Positions 24,713 through 34,547 of a DNA stretch of 62,075 nt are shown here, piece after piece. Numbering within the stretch: position 1 is the stretch's first letter; the number at the start of each line of letters is the position of its first letter. Origin of the DNA: Chloroflexota bacterium (lineage in GTDB: Bacteria; Chloroflexota; Dehalococcoidia; Lucifugimonadales; GCA-2719675); assembly GCA_002719675.1 (NCBI GenBank), contig PBID01000017.1, positions 1 through 62,075 on the forward strand. Reading direction: 5' to 3'. The notes under the pieces are model-generated. The model was not told where the DNA came from and did not search any database. It saw only the letters and a program-made list of their open reading frames with translations. The translations under genes were made by a program, and so were the position numbers.

Positions 24713-25887
24713 TTAACAAACTTCGACAATAAATTGAAATCAATTTCTTTAATTTGTAAAACTTCTCGTGGATTTTTTATAAATATCGTATCAATATCAT
24801 CTTGAGAAACTCCAACTTCTAAAAGATGAGGAATGAAACTCTCCAAAATAAATGAATATCCAGTTCCTCCAAATTTTTTTAATTGAATTTTAGTACAAAC
24901 ATCTTGGGATAATAAAATTTGGTCTGCATAACCATAGGAGATTAAAGTAGGAAGCACTTTTGAAACCAATGCAGTACTTGATATATCTAAATATGATGGC
25001 CAAGGATTACTTAAATCTGAAGGCTCAATCATTAAATGAGCCCCTACACGGCCTAATAGATCAAATTGTATGTAAATCCCATAATCTAGTAATTCTAGAA
25101 TTAAGTCTAAATCTCCTACAATCAAATCACTATGGCCTAAAATTATTCGATCTGTTGGACATCCTTCGTTTTGAATGATATTTAATAACTTAAACCTCTC
25201 TCTTCCAGTTCCTCCATAATGAAAAGATATTGAAATTCCAGTTGCAATACTTGCCTGAGAAGCAGCTTGGATAATTTTGATTTCATTCTCTGTTAAAGCC
25301 CCATCTTTGATTCCAATTTCACCAATAATTCCTGCACGAATAAACGTTGAATCTACACCAATGCATATTTCCTTCACCAATTCCCTAGCTAAACTATCAA
25401 CTGTTCTAGAATCCATATCGACAGGATGAAAATCTGGTACATACCAACCGGTTCCCATAATTATATTAATCCCAGTTAAACGAGAAATTTTATATAGCCC
25501 CAAAGGATCTCTTCCAATTCCTCTAACTGTTACATCAACAATTGATTGACCTCCTCGGGAAAAATAATTGTTAAGTTCTGACTGAGCTAAATTTAAATCA
25601 TTTAAATAATAGTTATCTGCAATTGAATATCTATTACTCATAGAATCATTCAAATTATCAAGGTTTAAAGTTTGTTTATCCCAATCATGCAAAAATGATG
25701 CAGGAATACCTTTAGAAAAAATCTTGTCTTTCTTAGCTCGAACCCTTAACGATCTACGTTCTTTAGCTTGTTGATCAACCAAAACATGCTCATGCATTAG
25801 GGTGATCCCTAAATCACTTTTCGGAACAGACCCTAAAACTGTTTGAATACTTCCAATCAAATGATCGCCATATTCAGGTTCAAACAT
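24706..25887 (-). CDS. phosphotriesterase-family metallohydrolase
   Basis: The 393-residue protein shows the binuclear-metal amidohydrolase barrel of the phosphotriesterase (PTE) family: TLMHEHVLVD (H-x-H), MGTGWYVPDFHP, AGIIGEIGIKDG where Glu takes the bridging-ligand place as in E. coli PHP, then ISFHYGG, LGHSD and LLSQDVCTK (final metal Asp). Relatives hydrolyse lactones or phosphotriesters. An N-terminal extension with a basic stretch (AKERRSLRVRAKKD) interrupts the usual spacing after HEH. It overlaps the downstream synthase gene by 7 bp. The substrate is unknown. Confidence 0.8.
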   Translation of the reverse strand: MFEPEYGDHLIGSIQTVLGSVPKSDLGITLMHEHVLVDQQAKERRSLRVRAKKDKIFSKGIPASFLHDWDKQTLNLDNLNDSMSNRYSIADNYYLNDLNLAQSELNNYFSRGGQSIVDVTVRGIGRDPLGLYKISRLTGINIIMGTGWYVPDFHPVDMDSRTVDSLARELVKEICIGVDSTFIRAGIIGEIGIKDGALTENEIKIIQAASQASIATGISISFHYGGTGRERFKLLNIIQNEGCPTDRIILGHSDLIVGDLDLILELLDYGIYIQFDLLGRVGAHLMIEPSDLSNPWPSYLDISSTALVSKVLPTLISYGYADQILLSQDVCTKIQLKKFGGTGYSFILESFIPHLLEVGVSQDDIDTIFIKNPREVLQIKEIDFNLLSKFVKC

Positions 25888-25940
25888 AAAGTCAACTACA
25901 ATTCAAAAAATAATCAAAATAAAACGAATACATTTAATCT

Positions 25941-26171
25941 TTAGCTGATTTCAGCATGCAAATTTCGTTCTTTTAGTTCTTTAACAACTGTTTCTTGATC
26001 AACATCATCTCCCCAAGGTGTAGGTAATATATTAGCACCAAAAACTTTAATTAAATGCTCATCAGGTTTACCATCAATATGATGCTCAGTATGCCACAAT
26101 CCATCTTTTAAAATAACTTTGATAGAACGATTTTCTCCAATCCAGCCAAAACTAACATAACCAATACTCAT
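25941..26171 (-). CDS. small protein of unknown function with strong promoter
   Basis: The 76-residue protein (MSIGYVSFGWIGENRSIKVIL...) is soluble and acidic at the C-terminus; I do not recognise it. AAGGAG eight bases before ATG 26171 and a near-consensus promoter at 26245-26273 support real expression. It precedes the phosphotriesterase-like gene by 53 bp on the same strand, so it may be the first gene of that operon. Confidence 0.6.
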   Translation of the reverse strand: MSIGYVSFGWIGENRSIKVILKDGLWHTEHHIDGKPDEHLIKVFGANILPTPWGDDVDQETVVKELKERNLHAEIS

Positions 26172-26244
26172 TAATCAAACTCCTTACTCAATTGAACATA
26201 CTACAATTATTCAAAAACTCTTATACCTTCTCAGATGAAATAAA

Positions 26245-26273
26245 AATATATACAACTATCTATAAAGTGTCAA
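26245..26273 (-). promoter_or_regulatory. strong sigma70-type promoter
   Basis: On the minus strand TTGACA (26273-26268), a 17-base spacer and TATATT (26250-26245): 11 of 12 consensus bases. It would give a leader of about 65 bases for the gene at 26171. Confidence 0.65.
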
Positions 26274-26327
26274 ATAAATGAAAGATACATTGTTTATAAA
26301 AATTAATTTAAAATACATTATTGATGT

Positions 26328-28193
26328 TTAAGAATGGTCGACTTTCAAAATACTTAAAAAAGCTTCCTGAGGGATATCTACACTACCAACCCTCTTCATT
26401 CTTTTTTTACCTTCAGCCTGACGTTGCAACAACTTTCTTTTTCTTGTTACATCACCACCATAACATTTAGCCAAAACATTTTTTCTTAAAGCACTAATTG
26501 TTTCCCGAGAAATAACCCTACTTCCTATAGAAGCTTGAATTGCTATCTCAAACATTTGCCTAGGAATTAATTCCTTCAATTTTGAAACCAAATTTTTACC
26601 CAATTTATAAGCTGAATCCTTATGAACTATTGCAGATAATGCATCTACTTTTTCTCCGTTTACTAACAAGTCTAATTTTACAAGTTTACTAGCCTTATAA
26701 CCATCAAATGAATAATCCATAGATCCATATCCTTGAGTTGATGATTTTAAAGAATCATAAAAGTCAGCTAACATTTCAGCCATAGGCATTTCAAATTCCA
26801 ACATTACTCTAGAACGATCCAAAAACTCGCTATTTTCCCCAGAATCGGTCACCAAATTCTGAGCTTGCGATTGATGCTGAATATAATCTATAGATTTTGA
26901 TTCTCCTCTTTTAGATTTAACCAAATCTATCACATTACCCATATAAGGTACTGGAACTAAAATGGTAGTTTTAATCCATGGCTCCCTAATTTCAGCAATC
27001 AGACTTGTTTCTGGTAATTTAGAAGGATTATCGACTTCAACGAGTTCACCATCCTGTAGAACAACTTGATATGAAACACTTGGAGAAGTCACCAACAAAT
27101 TTAAGCTAAATTCCCTTTCAAGCCTCTCTTGAACTACTTCCATATGGAGTAAGCCCAAAAATCCACATCGAAATCCAAACCCTAAAGCAACGGAATTTTC
27201 TGGCTGAGATACTAAAGATGAATCATTTAGTTTTAATTTATCAATTGCATCTCTTAATAAAGAATAATCTTGACCTTCAACAGGATACAATCCAGCAAAA
27301 ACCATAGGATTAAAAGGCGTATATTTTTCAAGTGGTTGAGACGCGGGTTTCAAACCAGATGTAATAGTATCCCCAACTGGGACATCTTTGACATCTTTCA
27401 AGCCTGTAGCAATATAACCTACCTCTCCTAAATCTAATTGAGTCAATTTCACTTCATTTGGCAAAAAACATCCCAATTCCAAGATTTCACTTTTTTTGTT
27501 TGTAGACATTATTTTTATTTGATCACCTGATTTAACCAAACCATCAACAACTTTAACAAAAGCAATCACTCCTTTGTAAGGATCGTATTTAGAATCAAAA
27601 ATTAATGCTCTAAGAGGAATATTTAAATCTCCCTTCGGCGAAGGAATTCTTTCAACAACAGCTTCTAATACTAAATCAACTCCGTCTCCAGTTTTTGCAG
27701 AAATCATGATTATTTCATCCATCATAAATCCAAACGACGAACTTAATTCTTCAGCAATCCTTTCAGGTTCTGCAGCACTCATATCAATTTTATTTACAAC
27801 AGGAATTATATGTAAATTATTTTCTAAAGCCTGATAGACGTTTGCTAAAGTTTGAGCTTGAATCCCCTGAGTAGCATCAACAACTAATATTACACCCTCA
27901 CAAGCTGTCAAACTCCTTGAAACCTCGTAACTAAAATCAACATGCCCTGGAGTATCAATCAAATTAAATTGGTATTTTTTGCCAGATTGACTCGTATAAT
28001 CTATCTTCACCGGTTTAGCTTTGATAGTAATGCCTCTTTCACGTTCTAATTCCATTGAATCCAATCTCTGTTCAATCAAATTATTTCTAGATCTGGTTAG
28101 TTCTGAAATTTCAAGTAACCTATCAGCTAAAGTTGACTTGCCGTGATCAATATGTGCAATAATACAAAAATTTCGAATAAATTCTGAATTCAT
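26328..28193 (-). CDS. lepA: elongation factor 4 (LepA)
   Basis: The 621-residue translational GTPase acts on stalled or back-translocating ribosomes. GTPase motifs are intact: [10 protein letters not shown], the switch region [22 protein letters not shown] and NKIDM. The EF-G-like domains and the LepA-specific C-terminal domain ([20 protein letters not shown], split as [11 protein letters not shown] and [12 protein letters not shown]) are present. A TTG two codons upstream (28199) is in frame; ATG 28193 (MNSEFIRNF) is the likelier start. There is no obvious ribosome site, so the mRNA may be short-leadered. Confidence 0.96.
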   Translation of the reverse strand: MNSEFIRNFCIIAHIDHGKSTLADRLLEISELTRSRNNLIEQRLDSMELERERGITIKAKPVKIDYTSQSGKKYQFNLIDTPGHVDFSYEVSRSLTACEGVILVVDATQGIQAQTLANVYQALENNLHIIPVVNKIDMSAAEPERIAEELSSSFGFMMDEIIMISAKTGDGVDLVLEAVVERIPSPKGDLNIPLRALIFDSKYDPYKGVIAFVKVVDGLVKSGDQIKIMSTNKKSEILELGCFLPNEVKLTQLDLGEVGYIATGLKDVKDVPVGDTITSGLKPASQPLEKYTPFNPMVFAGLYPVEGQDYSLLRDAIDKLKLNDSSLVSQPENSVALGFGFRCGFLGLLHMEVVQERLEREFSLNLLVTSPSVSYQVVLQDGELVEVDNPSKLPETSLIAEIREPWIKTTILVPVPYMGNVIDLVKSKRGESKSIDYIQHQSQAQNLVTDSGENSEFLDRSRVMLEFEMPMAEMLADFYDSLKSSTQGYGSMDYSFDGYKASKLVKLDLLVNGEKVDALSAIVHKDSAYKLGKNLVSKLKELIPRQMFEIAIQASIGSRVISRETISALRKNVLAKCYGGDVTRKRKLLQRQAEGKKRMKRVGSVDIPQEAFLSILKVDHS

Positions 28194-28319
28194 ATACAAA
28201 TACTAGCACGTAATAAATATTTAAGACTATATGTATCCATATCTCATTACATACTTATCATTCCTGTTGGTATCTTTTTCTCTTAAACTATTTTAAAATT
28301 AACCCCTGAGAGAGCCAAT

Positions 28320-29681
28320 ATGATCAAAAAACCACTGAGTTTAGTAAAAAAAGCAACAAAATATGTACCTGGTGCATCATATTACACTGCAGGTCAAAAT
28401 TTACCTACATTACCTGAATTTATTTTACACAGAGGAAATGGTGCATATGTTTATACAACTGAAAATGAAAAAATGCTTGATGTAACTTTGGCACATTCTT
28501 CTCTGATCCTGGGGCATAATCACCCTGCGGTTTCAAATGCTGTGAAAAATCAAATCGATAAAGGTTCAGCTTTTACAAATATCACTGAACCTGCTATAGA
28601 ACTTTCTGAAATAATGTCAAAAACTATTCCTTGTGCTGAAAAAATTCGCTTGGTAAATTCAGGTACAGAAGCTTCCATTTTAGCTACTAGAATTGTTAGG
28701 GCATATACTGGTAAAAATCTAATATTGAAATTCGAAGGTGCTTACCATGGGTTCGCAGATAATTTATTATTCAATACAAATTATGGAAATTCAAATAATT
28801 GGGACAACTATCCATCTCCAACTCCAGACTCAATAGGAATCCCTAAGTCATTAAAAAATGATATTTTAATTGCACCTTATAATGATCTGAGTAAAACTAA
28901 AAGTATAATACTAAATAATAAGGCAAATATTGCAGGGATAATCATTGAGCCTGTAATGCGAGGGCTAGAAACAAATAAATCATTTATCGAAGGCATCAAA
29001 AACATTTCCATTAACGAAAATATCCCGTTAATCTTTGATGAAGTCATCACTGGATATCGGTTATCACTAGGAGGAGCTCAAGAATTTTTTGGAGTAACCC
29101 CAGATATTGCAATTTATGGTAAAGCATTAGGTGCCGGATATCCAATTGGAGCAATAACAGGAAATAAAAAAATAATGAATTTGCTAAATCCGCAATCATC
29201 TGATGAAAATCGGATATTTTCAATTGGTAGCTTCCATTCAAATCCAATATCAAGCACAGCTGCATTAATGTGTATAAAAGAACTTCAAAACCCAGAAAAT
29301 TATATTAAACTCAACGAATTTGGAGATAACCTTAGATCTGGATTATCACAAATTTTTTCTGAATATAAAATCCCTCATTTCATGACCGGTGCTGGTTCTA
29401 TAGTAGAATTCTTCTTTACCTCTAATACTGTGTCTAATTACAGAGATACATTAAAAACAAATTTGAATCTCAAATCTCTACTTTCTAATCAATTGCCTAA
29501 AAATTTTATTGTTGGGGGTGGAGGAAGATATACATCTTCGATTTTTCATGAAGAAAAAGAACTAAGCTGGCTTTTAGAAGGAATCAGTAATAGCCTTAAA
29601 GAAATAAAAGCTTCTGGAGAACTAGAAAAAAGCTTCGAAAAAAATCAAAACTCTTTGGCTTCTGCGACAAAAATGGGATAA
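28320..29681 (+). CDS. class-III aminotransferase, glutamate-1-semialdehyde aminomutase-like
   Basis: The 453-residue PLP enzyme carries NSGTEASILATRIVRAYTG, FEGAYHGFAD, IIIEPVMRG, LIFDEVITGYRLSLGGAQ and IYGKALGAGYPIGAI, where Lys is the PLP Schiff-base residue. The closest well-known family is HemL, but the N-terminus and the VITGYRLSLGGAQ segment also fit broader glutamate-1-semialdehyde-like aminotransferases, so a role in haem synthesis is not assured. It is a single gene converging with hisS, with no tetrapyrrole gene nearby. Confidence 0.8.
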   Translation: MIKKPLSLVKKATKYVPGASYYTAGQNLPTLPEFILHRGNGAYVYTTENEKMLDVTLAHSSLILGHNHPAVSNAVKNQIDKGSAFTNITEPAIELSEIMSKTIPCAEKIRLVNSGTEASILATRIVRAYTGKNLILKFEGAYHGFADNLLFNTNYGNSNNWDNYPSPTPDSIGIPKSLKNDILIAPYNDLSKTKSIILNNKANIAGIIIEPVMRGLETNKSFIEGIKNISINENIPLIFDEVITGYRLSLGGAQEFFGVTPDIAIYGKALGAGYPIGAITGNKKIMNLLNPQSSDENRIFSIGSFHSNPISSTAALMCIKELQNPENYIKLNEFGDNLRSGLSQIFSEYKIPHFMTGAGSIVEFFFTSNTVSNYRDTLKTNLNLKSLLSNQLPKNFIVGGGGRYTSSIFHEEKELSWLLEGISNSLKEIKASGELEKSFEKNQNSLASATKMG

Positions 29682-29695
29682 TAATGATAGATTAT

Positions 29696-30970
29696 TTAAA
29701 CATTCTTAATCTTTTTGATTATTTGATTTAAATCCAATTTTTCCTGTTTACTATCAAGCATATCTCGAAAAATTAGATTGCCATCTCTTAATTCATCCTC
29801 ACCAATAATAATAGAATATAGAGCATTGATTGATGATGCATATCTCATTTGTGATTTCAAACTTCTAGAAGGAGATCCCAAAACCGACCTAATTCCATTG
29901 TCACGTAATTTTGTTACCACTTTGATTGCAAATTTCTTTGCATCATCCCCATTATGTGCAACAAAACATCTAACATAATTTTCATTTATAGAAATTTTAT
30001 CTTCTGATTCTGATTTTAGTTTCATTATTACGCGATCTAAACCTATCGCGAAACCTATTCCAGGTGTAGATTGACCTCCAATTTGTTCTATGAGTCCATC
30101 ATATCTACCTCCAGCAAGAATAGTGCTTTGGCCACCCTGATTTCTAGGTACAATTTCAAATACTGTTTTAGTATAATAATCGAACCCTCTGACTAAAGTA
30201 GCATCTATTTTGTAATCTATTCCTAATTGATCTAAATACTCCAGCAACTCATTCCAATGAATCAAACAATCTTCACATAAATAATCTAATGACTTAGGAG
30301 CATTTTGAATAAGTTTTTGACAATTCGTATCCTTACAATCAAGTAACCTTAACGGATTCGAATCTAACCTTCCTTGACAATCAACATGAACTAATTCGCT
30401 AATTCGATTTTGATAATATGACTTTAAATCTGCAATATATTTATTTCTACAATTATCATCACCTATAGAATTTATAATCAAATCCAAATCTGATAGCCCT
30501 AATTTAGAAACTAATTCACAAGCAAATTGTATTACTTCTAAATCTACAAGTGGCGAATGTTCGCCTATTATTTCAATCCCAGCTTGCCTAAATTCTCTAT
30601 ATCTACCCGACTGGGGTCTTTCATACCTATACATAGGAAATTGATAAAACAATCTAATTGGTTGAGGTAAATTTTGCATTCCATGCTCAAGATAAGACCG
30701 ACAAACTGGCGCAGTACCTTCCGGTCTCAAAGTTAAAGAATCACCTCCGCGATCATTAAAAGTATAAGTTTCTTTTTCTACAATATCTGTAAATTCGCCT
30801 ACCCCTCTAGTAAAAAGATTTGATTGCTCAATCACCGGAGTATCTATACGATCAAAACCATATTTAACTGCAATTTCAGAAAAAATTTCTTGCACATAAC
30901 CCCAATATTTCTGATCCTCAGGTAAAATGTCAGAAGTTCCCCTAGGTGCTCGTAATTGATCTTTATTCAT
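29696..30970 (-). CDS. hisS: histidyl-tRNA synthetase
   Basis: The 424-residue class II synthetase charges tRNA-His. Motif 1 (GFDRIDTPVIEQ), motif 2 (TLRPEGTAPVCRSYLEHG and FYQFPMYRYERPQSGRYREF) and the histidine-specific LVRGFDYYTKTVFEI and GGRYDGL segments are present; the C-terminal anticodon domain follows. Length is normal. It is divergent from the RelA/SpoT gene, with an 11-bp inverted repeat in the gap. Confidence 0.97.
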   Translation of the reverse strand: MNKDQLRAPRGTSDILPEDQKYWGYVQEIFSEIAVKYGFDRIDTPVIEQSNLFTRGVGEFTDIVEKETYTFNDRGGDSLTLRPEGTAPVCRSYLEHGMQNLPQPIRLFYQFPMYRYERPQSGRYREFRQAGIEIIGEHSPLVDLEVIQFACELVSKLGLSDLDLIINSIGDDNCRNKYIADLKSYYQNRISELVHVDCQGRLDSNPLRLLDCKDTNCQKLIQNAPKSLDYLCEDCLIHWNELLEYLDQLGIDYKIDATLVRGFDYYTKTVFEIVPRNQGGQSTILAGGRYDGLIEQIGGQSTPGIGFAIGLDRVIMKLKSESEDKISINENYVRCFVAHNGDDAKKFAIKVVTKLRDNGIRSVLGSPSRSLKSQMRYASSINALYSIIIGEDELRDGNLIFRDMLDSKQEKLDLNQIIKKIKNV

Positions 30971-31049
30971 TAAACTTTAACTCTCAAATAACTGAAAAAT
31001 GATTATCATCATACTTAATTACCACATATAGTATATCAGTCAGTATCAC

Positions 31050-31084
31050 AAGTATTATATGATTTGATAAAATATATAATACTT
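31050..31084. promoter_or_regulatory. 11-bp perfect inverted repeat between hisS and relA/spoT
   Basis: AAGTATTATAT (31050-31060) and ATATAATACTT (31074-31084) are exact complements with a 13-base spacer. The right arm contains TATAAT (31075-31080), so a protein bound here would cover a -10 element directed at the RelA/SpoT gene. The genes are divergent, so a terminator is not expected. Confidence 0.4.
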
Positions 31085-31166
31085 TATTAACAACCCAAAT
31101 ATTTTTTTACTATCTTAATGTTCAATTAAACTGTGATTTGTAGCAACTTAAAAAAAAGATTTACAA

Positions 31167-33320
31167 TTGGCAACAATTAATAATTTAATTTCTAAAACTT
31201 CAAAATATCTTACAAGCGAGCAAGTATCAGATATTAAAAGTGCTTTTTCTTTCGCTGAGAAATCACACAAAGGACAATTCAGAGCTTCAGGAGAACCATT
31301 TATACAACACCCTCTTAAAACTGCAATTTATCTCTCTAATTTACGGCTAGACTCAGAAGCTATTTCAGCCGCTTTATTGCATGATGTCGTGGAAGATTGT
31401 GGTATTAATGAAAATCAAATAACCAAAGTATTTGGTGAACAAGTCTCTAAATTAGTCATTGGGGTAACTAAATTAAACCGTGCTGAAGTCTTAAATCATA
31501 ATAATACGATTGAAGAAACAACAGACATTGCTTCTTCAAATAATGCAGCTAGCATCAGAAAAATGTTAATCTCCATGTCTGATGATGTAAGGGTAGTATT
31601 AATCAAACTAGCAGATAGAATGCATAACATGCAAACCCTAGGATCTTTACCTAAAGAAAAAAGACTTTCTATAGCACAAGAAACTCTAGAAATATATGCT
31701 CCACTAGCTCACCGATTAGGTATTTGGGAAATGAAATGGATGCTTGAAGATTTAGCTTTCCAAAATTTAGAACCAGAATCATACCAAAAAATTGCTGAGC
31801 TCTTAAATTCCAAAAGATCTGAACGAGAAAATTATATTAAAAAAGTAATTTCTAAAACATCTAATGAATTAAAATCATTAAAAATTACTTCGGATGTCCA
31901 AGGAAGGCCAAAACATTTATTCAGCATACATAAAAAAATTAAAAAATACTCGGAAATGAATCGTGGAATAAGTGAAATATACGATCTATTTGCTCTCCGC
32001 ATTATAGTTAATTCCGTAAGTGATTGCTATGCGGCCCTTGGTGCAGTACATTCCCTGTGGCACCCTATCACAGGCGTGTTTGATGATTATATTGCTGCTC
32101 CAAAAGATAATTTATATCAATCCCTCCATACAACTATTATATGCGAAGAAAATCACCCAGTAGAAATTCAAATCCGAACTAAAGAAATGCACGAATTATC
32201 CGAATATGGTGTTGCCGCTCACTGGTTATATAAAGAAGGCGATATAAATGATTCAAAATTTGAACATAAAATGACATGGATAAGGCAATTGCTAGAATGG
32301 CAAAGAGAAATATCTGGATCTGAAGAATTTGTTGAATCTTTTAAAACAGATATATTTAATGATCAAGTATTTGTGTATACCCCTAAAGGTGATATTAAAG
32401 AATTACCAATTGGTGCTACTGTTTTAGATTTTGCATATCGAATACATACAGAAATTGGTCATAGATGTATCGGCGGAAAACGAAACGGAAAATTAGTTTC
32501 ACTTAACACAAAAATTTCTAATGGCGATACTATAGAAATAATGACAAGTAAAAATATTAAAGGTCCTAGCTTAGACTGGATCAATCCCGATTTAAATTAT
32601 GTTCAAACAACATCTGCAAAAACAAAAATACGCCAATGGTTCAATAGACAACAAAAAGAATTTACTATTGCTAATGGAAAAACAATTCTCCAAAAACAGC
32701 TTAAAAAAATTAATGAAAAAATCAGTCTAGAAGATTTAGCAAAACATTCTAATTTTCTATCACTTGATGAAATGCTTTTAGCTATAGGAAGCGGAAATAT
32801 TAGTCTCTCTCAAATAATTAATATACTCCCTGAAAACCAACCTCAACTTGATAATGCACAAGTAAGTAAAAAAATTAAATCTCCCACATCTGGAATTGAA
32901 GTATTAGGAGTAGGCGATCTCCTAACAAAAATAGCAAAATGTTGTAACCCTATCCCAGGTGATTCAATACTAGGATTCATCACAAGAAGTACCGGTGTAA
33001 CTGTACATATAAAGTCTTGTATAAATATTTTAAATGAAAATGAAAAAGAAAGGCTAATACCCGTTAACTGGAGAGAACAACAACCAGCTTATCCTGTAGA
33101 CATAAAAATAGAATCATGGGATAAAGTGGGATTATTAAACTCAATCACATATGTAGTTTCGAATGAACAAATTAACATTGGGTCATGCGTCTCTCAAGAA
33201 TATGATGGATTTAGCACAATCAATTTAAATATTTTTGTTAACGGAATAGAGCAACTTGGACGTGTGATTTCAAAAATTGAAGCTCTAGATCCTGTAATAG
33301 AAGTCAACAGAGTTAACTAG
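31167..33320 (+). CDS. RelA/SpoT-family (p)ppGpp synthetase/hydrolase
   Basis: The 717-residue protein has the full long-RSH layout: HD hydrolase with HDVVED at 72-77, synthetase domain with RGISEIYDLFALRI and PKDNLYQSLHT, TGS (VFVYTPKGDIKELPIGATVLDF, split as VFVYTPKGDI and KELPIGATVLDF), a Cys-containing zinc-finger region (KCCNPIPGD) and a C-terminal ACT domain. It makes and degrades the stringent alarmone. The synthetase motif that reads R-F-K-D in bifunctional enzymes and E-F-D-D in RelA reads V-F-D-D here (304-307) although the HD site is intact. The start is TTG at 31167. Confidence 0.93.
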   Translation: MATINNLISKTSKYLTSEQVSDIKSAFSFAEKSHKGQFRASGEPFIQHPLKTAIYLSNLRLDSEAISAALLHDVVEDCGINENQITKVFGEQVSKLVIGVTKLNRAEVLNHNNTIEETTDIASSNNAASIRKMLISMSDDVRVVLIKLADRMHNMQTLGSLPKEKRLSIAQETLEIYAPLAHRLGIWEMKWMLEDLAFQNLEPESYQKIAELLNSKRSERENYIKKVISKTSNELKSLKITSDVQGRPKHLFSIHKKIKKYSEMNRGISEIYDLFALRIIVNSVSDCYAALGAVHSLWHPITGVFDDYIAAPKDNLYQSLHTTIICEENHPVEIQIRTKEMHELSEYGVAAHWLYKEGDINDSKFEHKMTWIRQLLEWQREISGSEEFVESFKTDIFNDQVFVYTPKGDIKELPIGATVLDFAYRIHTEIGHRCIGGKRNGKLVSLNTKISNGDTIEIMTSKNIKGPSLDWINPDLNYVQTTSAKTKIRQWFNRQQKEFTIANGKTILQKQLKKINEKISLEDLAKHSNFLSLDEMLLAIGSGNISLSQIINILPENQPQLDNAQVSKKIKSPTSGIEVLGVGDLLTKIAKCCNPIPGDSILGFITRSTGVTVHIKSCINILNENEKERLIPVNWREQQPAYPVDIKIESWDKVGLLNSITYVVSNEQINIGSCVSQEYDGFSTINLNIFVNGIEQLGRVISKIEALDPVIEVNRVN

Positions 33321-33399
33321 AACATCATTTAAAAATGTATCCCTTTACAGTAATATTATATATAATATCAATATTAAAAAATTATCTTGGAGGAAATTA

Positions 33400-33648
33400 T
33401 TGTCAAGCGCTAAAGCACTCAGAGTATCAAATCGCAAAAAAATACGAAACGTTTCTGTAAAAAGTAAAGTGAAAAACTTGATCAGAATAGCTCGTTTAAA
33501 AATCCAAGAAAACGATTCAGATGAAAACATTTCTAACTCTGTTCAAGATGCAATAAAAAATTTAGATAAAGCTGCACAAAAAGGCGTTCTTCACAAAAAA
33601 AATGCTTCTAGAAGAAAATCTCGCCTAATTAAAGCTATGAATAAATAA
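33400..33648 (+). CDS. rpsT: 30S ribosomal protein S20
   Basis: The 82-residue basic protein shows the S20 pattern of helices: SSAKALRVSNRKKIRN, a middle KNLIRIARLKIQ, and KAAQKGVLHKKNASRRKSRL, which includes the conserved G-x-(L/I)-H-x-N-x-A-x-R-x-x-S/K-R element. It binds 16S rRNA during early assembly. The start is TTG 33400 with TTGGAGGA upstream. The gene stands alone. Confidence 0.95.
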   Translation: MSSAKALRVSNRKKIRNVSVKSKVKNLIRIARLKIQENDSDENISNSVQDAIKNLDKAAQKGVLHKKNASRRKSRLIKAMNK

Positions 33649-33725
33649 AACTACCAGTTTTGTTAAATTTCTGATTATTTGATTCGTATTTTCTAGTAAT
33701 TTCTAATTCATTTATTTAAAACTAA

Positions 33726-33754
33726 TTGACATAGTATCTTTGCTTTGTTACATT
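33726..33754 (+). promoter_or_regulatory. lexA promoter
   Basis: Consensus TTGACA (33726-33731), a 17-base spacer and TACATT (33749-33754), 38 bases before the lexA ATG. A LexA-box-like sequence follows at 33761. Confidence 0.6.
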
Positions 33755-33760
33755 TATTCA

Positions 33761-33772
33761 GAACATAAGTGC
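33761..33772 (+). promoter_or_regulatory. possible LexA operator (SOS box)
   Basis: GAACATAAGTGC has one perfect half-site (GAAC) and an imperfect second half against the Gram-positive type GAAC-N4-GTTC. It begins six bases after the -10 hexamer, where a bound repressor would block initiation, as expected for LexA autoregulation. Confidence 0.4.
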
Positions 33773-33792
33773 TAATTACTCAAAGGTTTATT

Positions 33793-34440
33793 ATGAAAAA
33801 AGAACTTTCCACCAAACAAAAAAACATCCTTGATTTTATAGAAAACTTCCTTAATGAACATCATTACCCGCCCACTATTAGAGACATCCAACAAGGATGT
33901 GAAATTAGTTCAACATCCGTAGTTGACTACAATCTCAGAATTTTGAAACAAAAAGGATTACTAAACAGAGATGCAGAAGTTTCTAGAGGAATAGAACTAG
34001 TTAACCATGATTCAATAAAAACCGATACTGAATTGATAGAAATTCCCATAATGGGAAATATTGCAGCTGGTGCGCCGATACATCTGCCAGAATCCAATAA
34101 TTGGGCTAACAATCAGATTGACTCCGTTAGCCTGCCATCTTTCTTAACCAAGGGTAAAGAAAATATCTTTGGAGTTAAAGTTAAAGGTGAATCTATGATA
34201 GATGCTTTAGTAGCTGATGGAGATCTTGTACTTCTTGAATCAATTACAAATAAACCAAATAATGGTGATATGGTTGCTGCATTGATTAAAGATCAAAATG
34301 AAGTAACTTTAAAACATTTTTTTATTAAAAACGGAAAAGTAACTTTACAGCCTGCAAATTCTTCTATGAAACCGATTCAAGTAGATGCAGAAAATGTTCA
34401 AGTACAAGGTAGAGTGGTTGGTGTAATTAGATCAATTTAA
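33793..34440 (+). CDS. lexA: SOS repressor LexA
   Basis: The 215-residue repressor has an N-terminal winged helix (KKELSTKQKNILDFIENFL, PTIRDIQQ) and the S24 self-cleavage domain: the Ala-Gly cleavage bond in GNIAAGAP, the serine nucleophile in KGESMIDALVADGD and the lysine base in VTLKHF. It represses SOS genes and cuts itself when RecA filaments form. An in-frame GTG at 33769 lies upstream, but AAAGG before ATG 33793 and the promoter position favour 33793. It is slightly longer than E. coli LexA. Confidence 0.95.
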   Translation: MKKELSTKQKNILDFIENFLNEHHYPPTIRDIQQGCEISSTSVVDYNLRILKQKGLLNRDAEVSRGIELVNHDSIKTDTELIEIPIMGNIAAGAPIHLPESNNWANNQIDSVSLPSFLTKGKENIFGVKVKGESMIDALVADGDLVLLESITNKPNNGDMVAALIKDQNEVTLKHFFIKNGKVTLQPANSSMKPIQVDAENVQVQGRVVGVIRSI

Positions 34441-34547
34441 TTGATTAATTATTAATTGTTAATTATATATTCAAACAAAAAATCTCAATGTGCTGTAAAA
34501 TAACATCTAATGTTGTTTTATGCTAAAAACTCAATGGAGATTATTAT

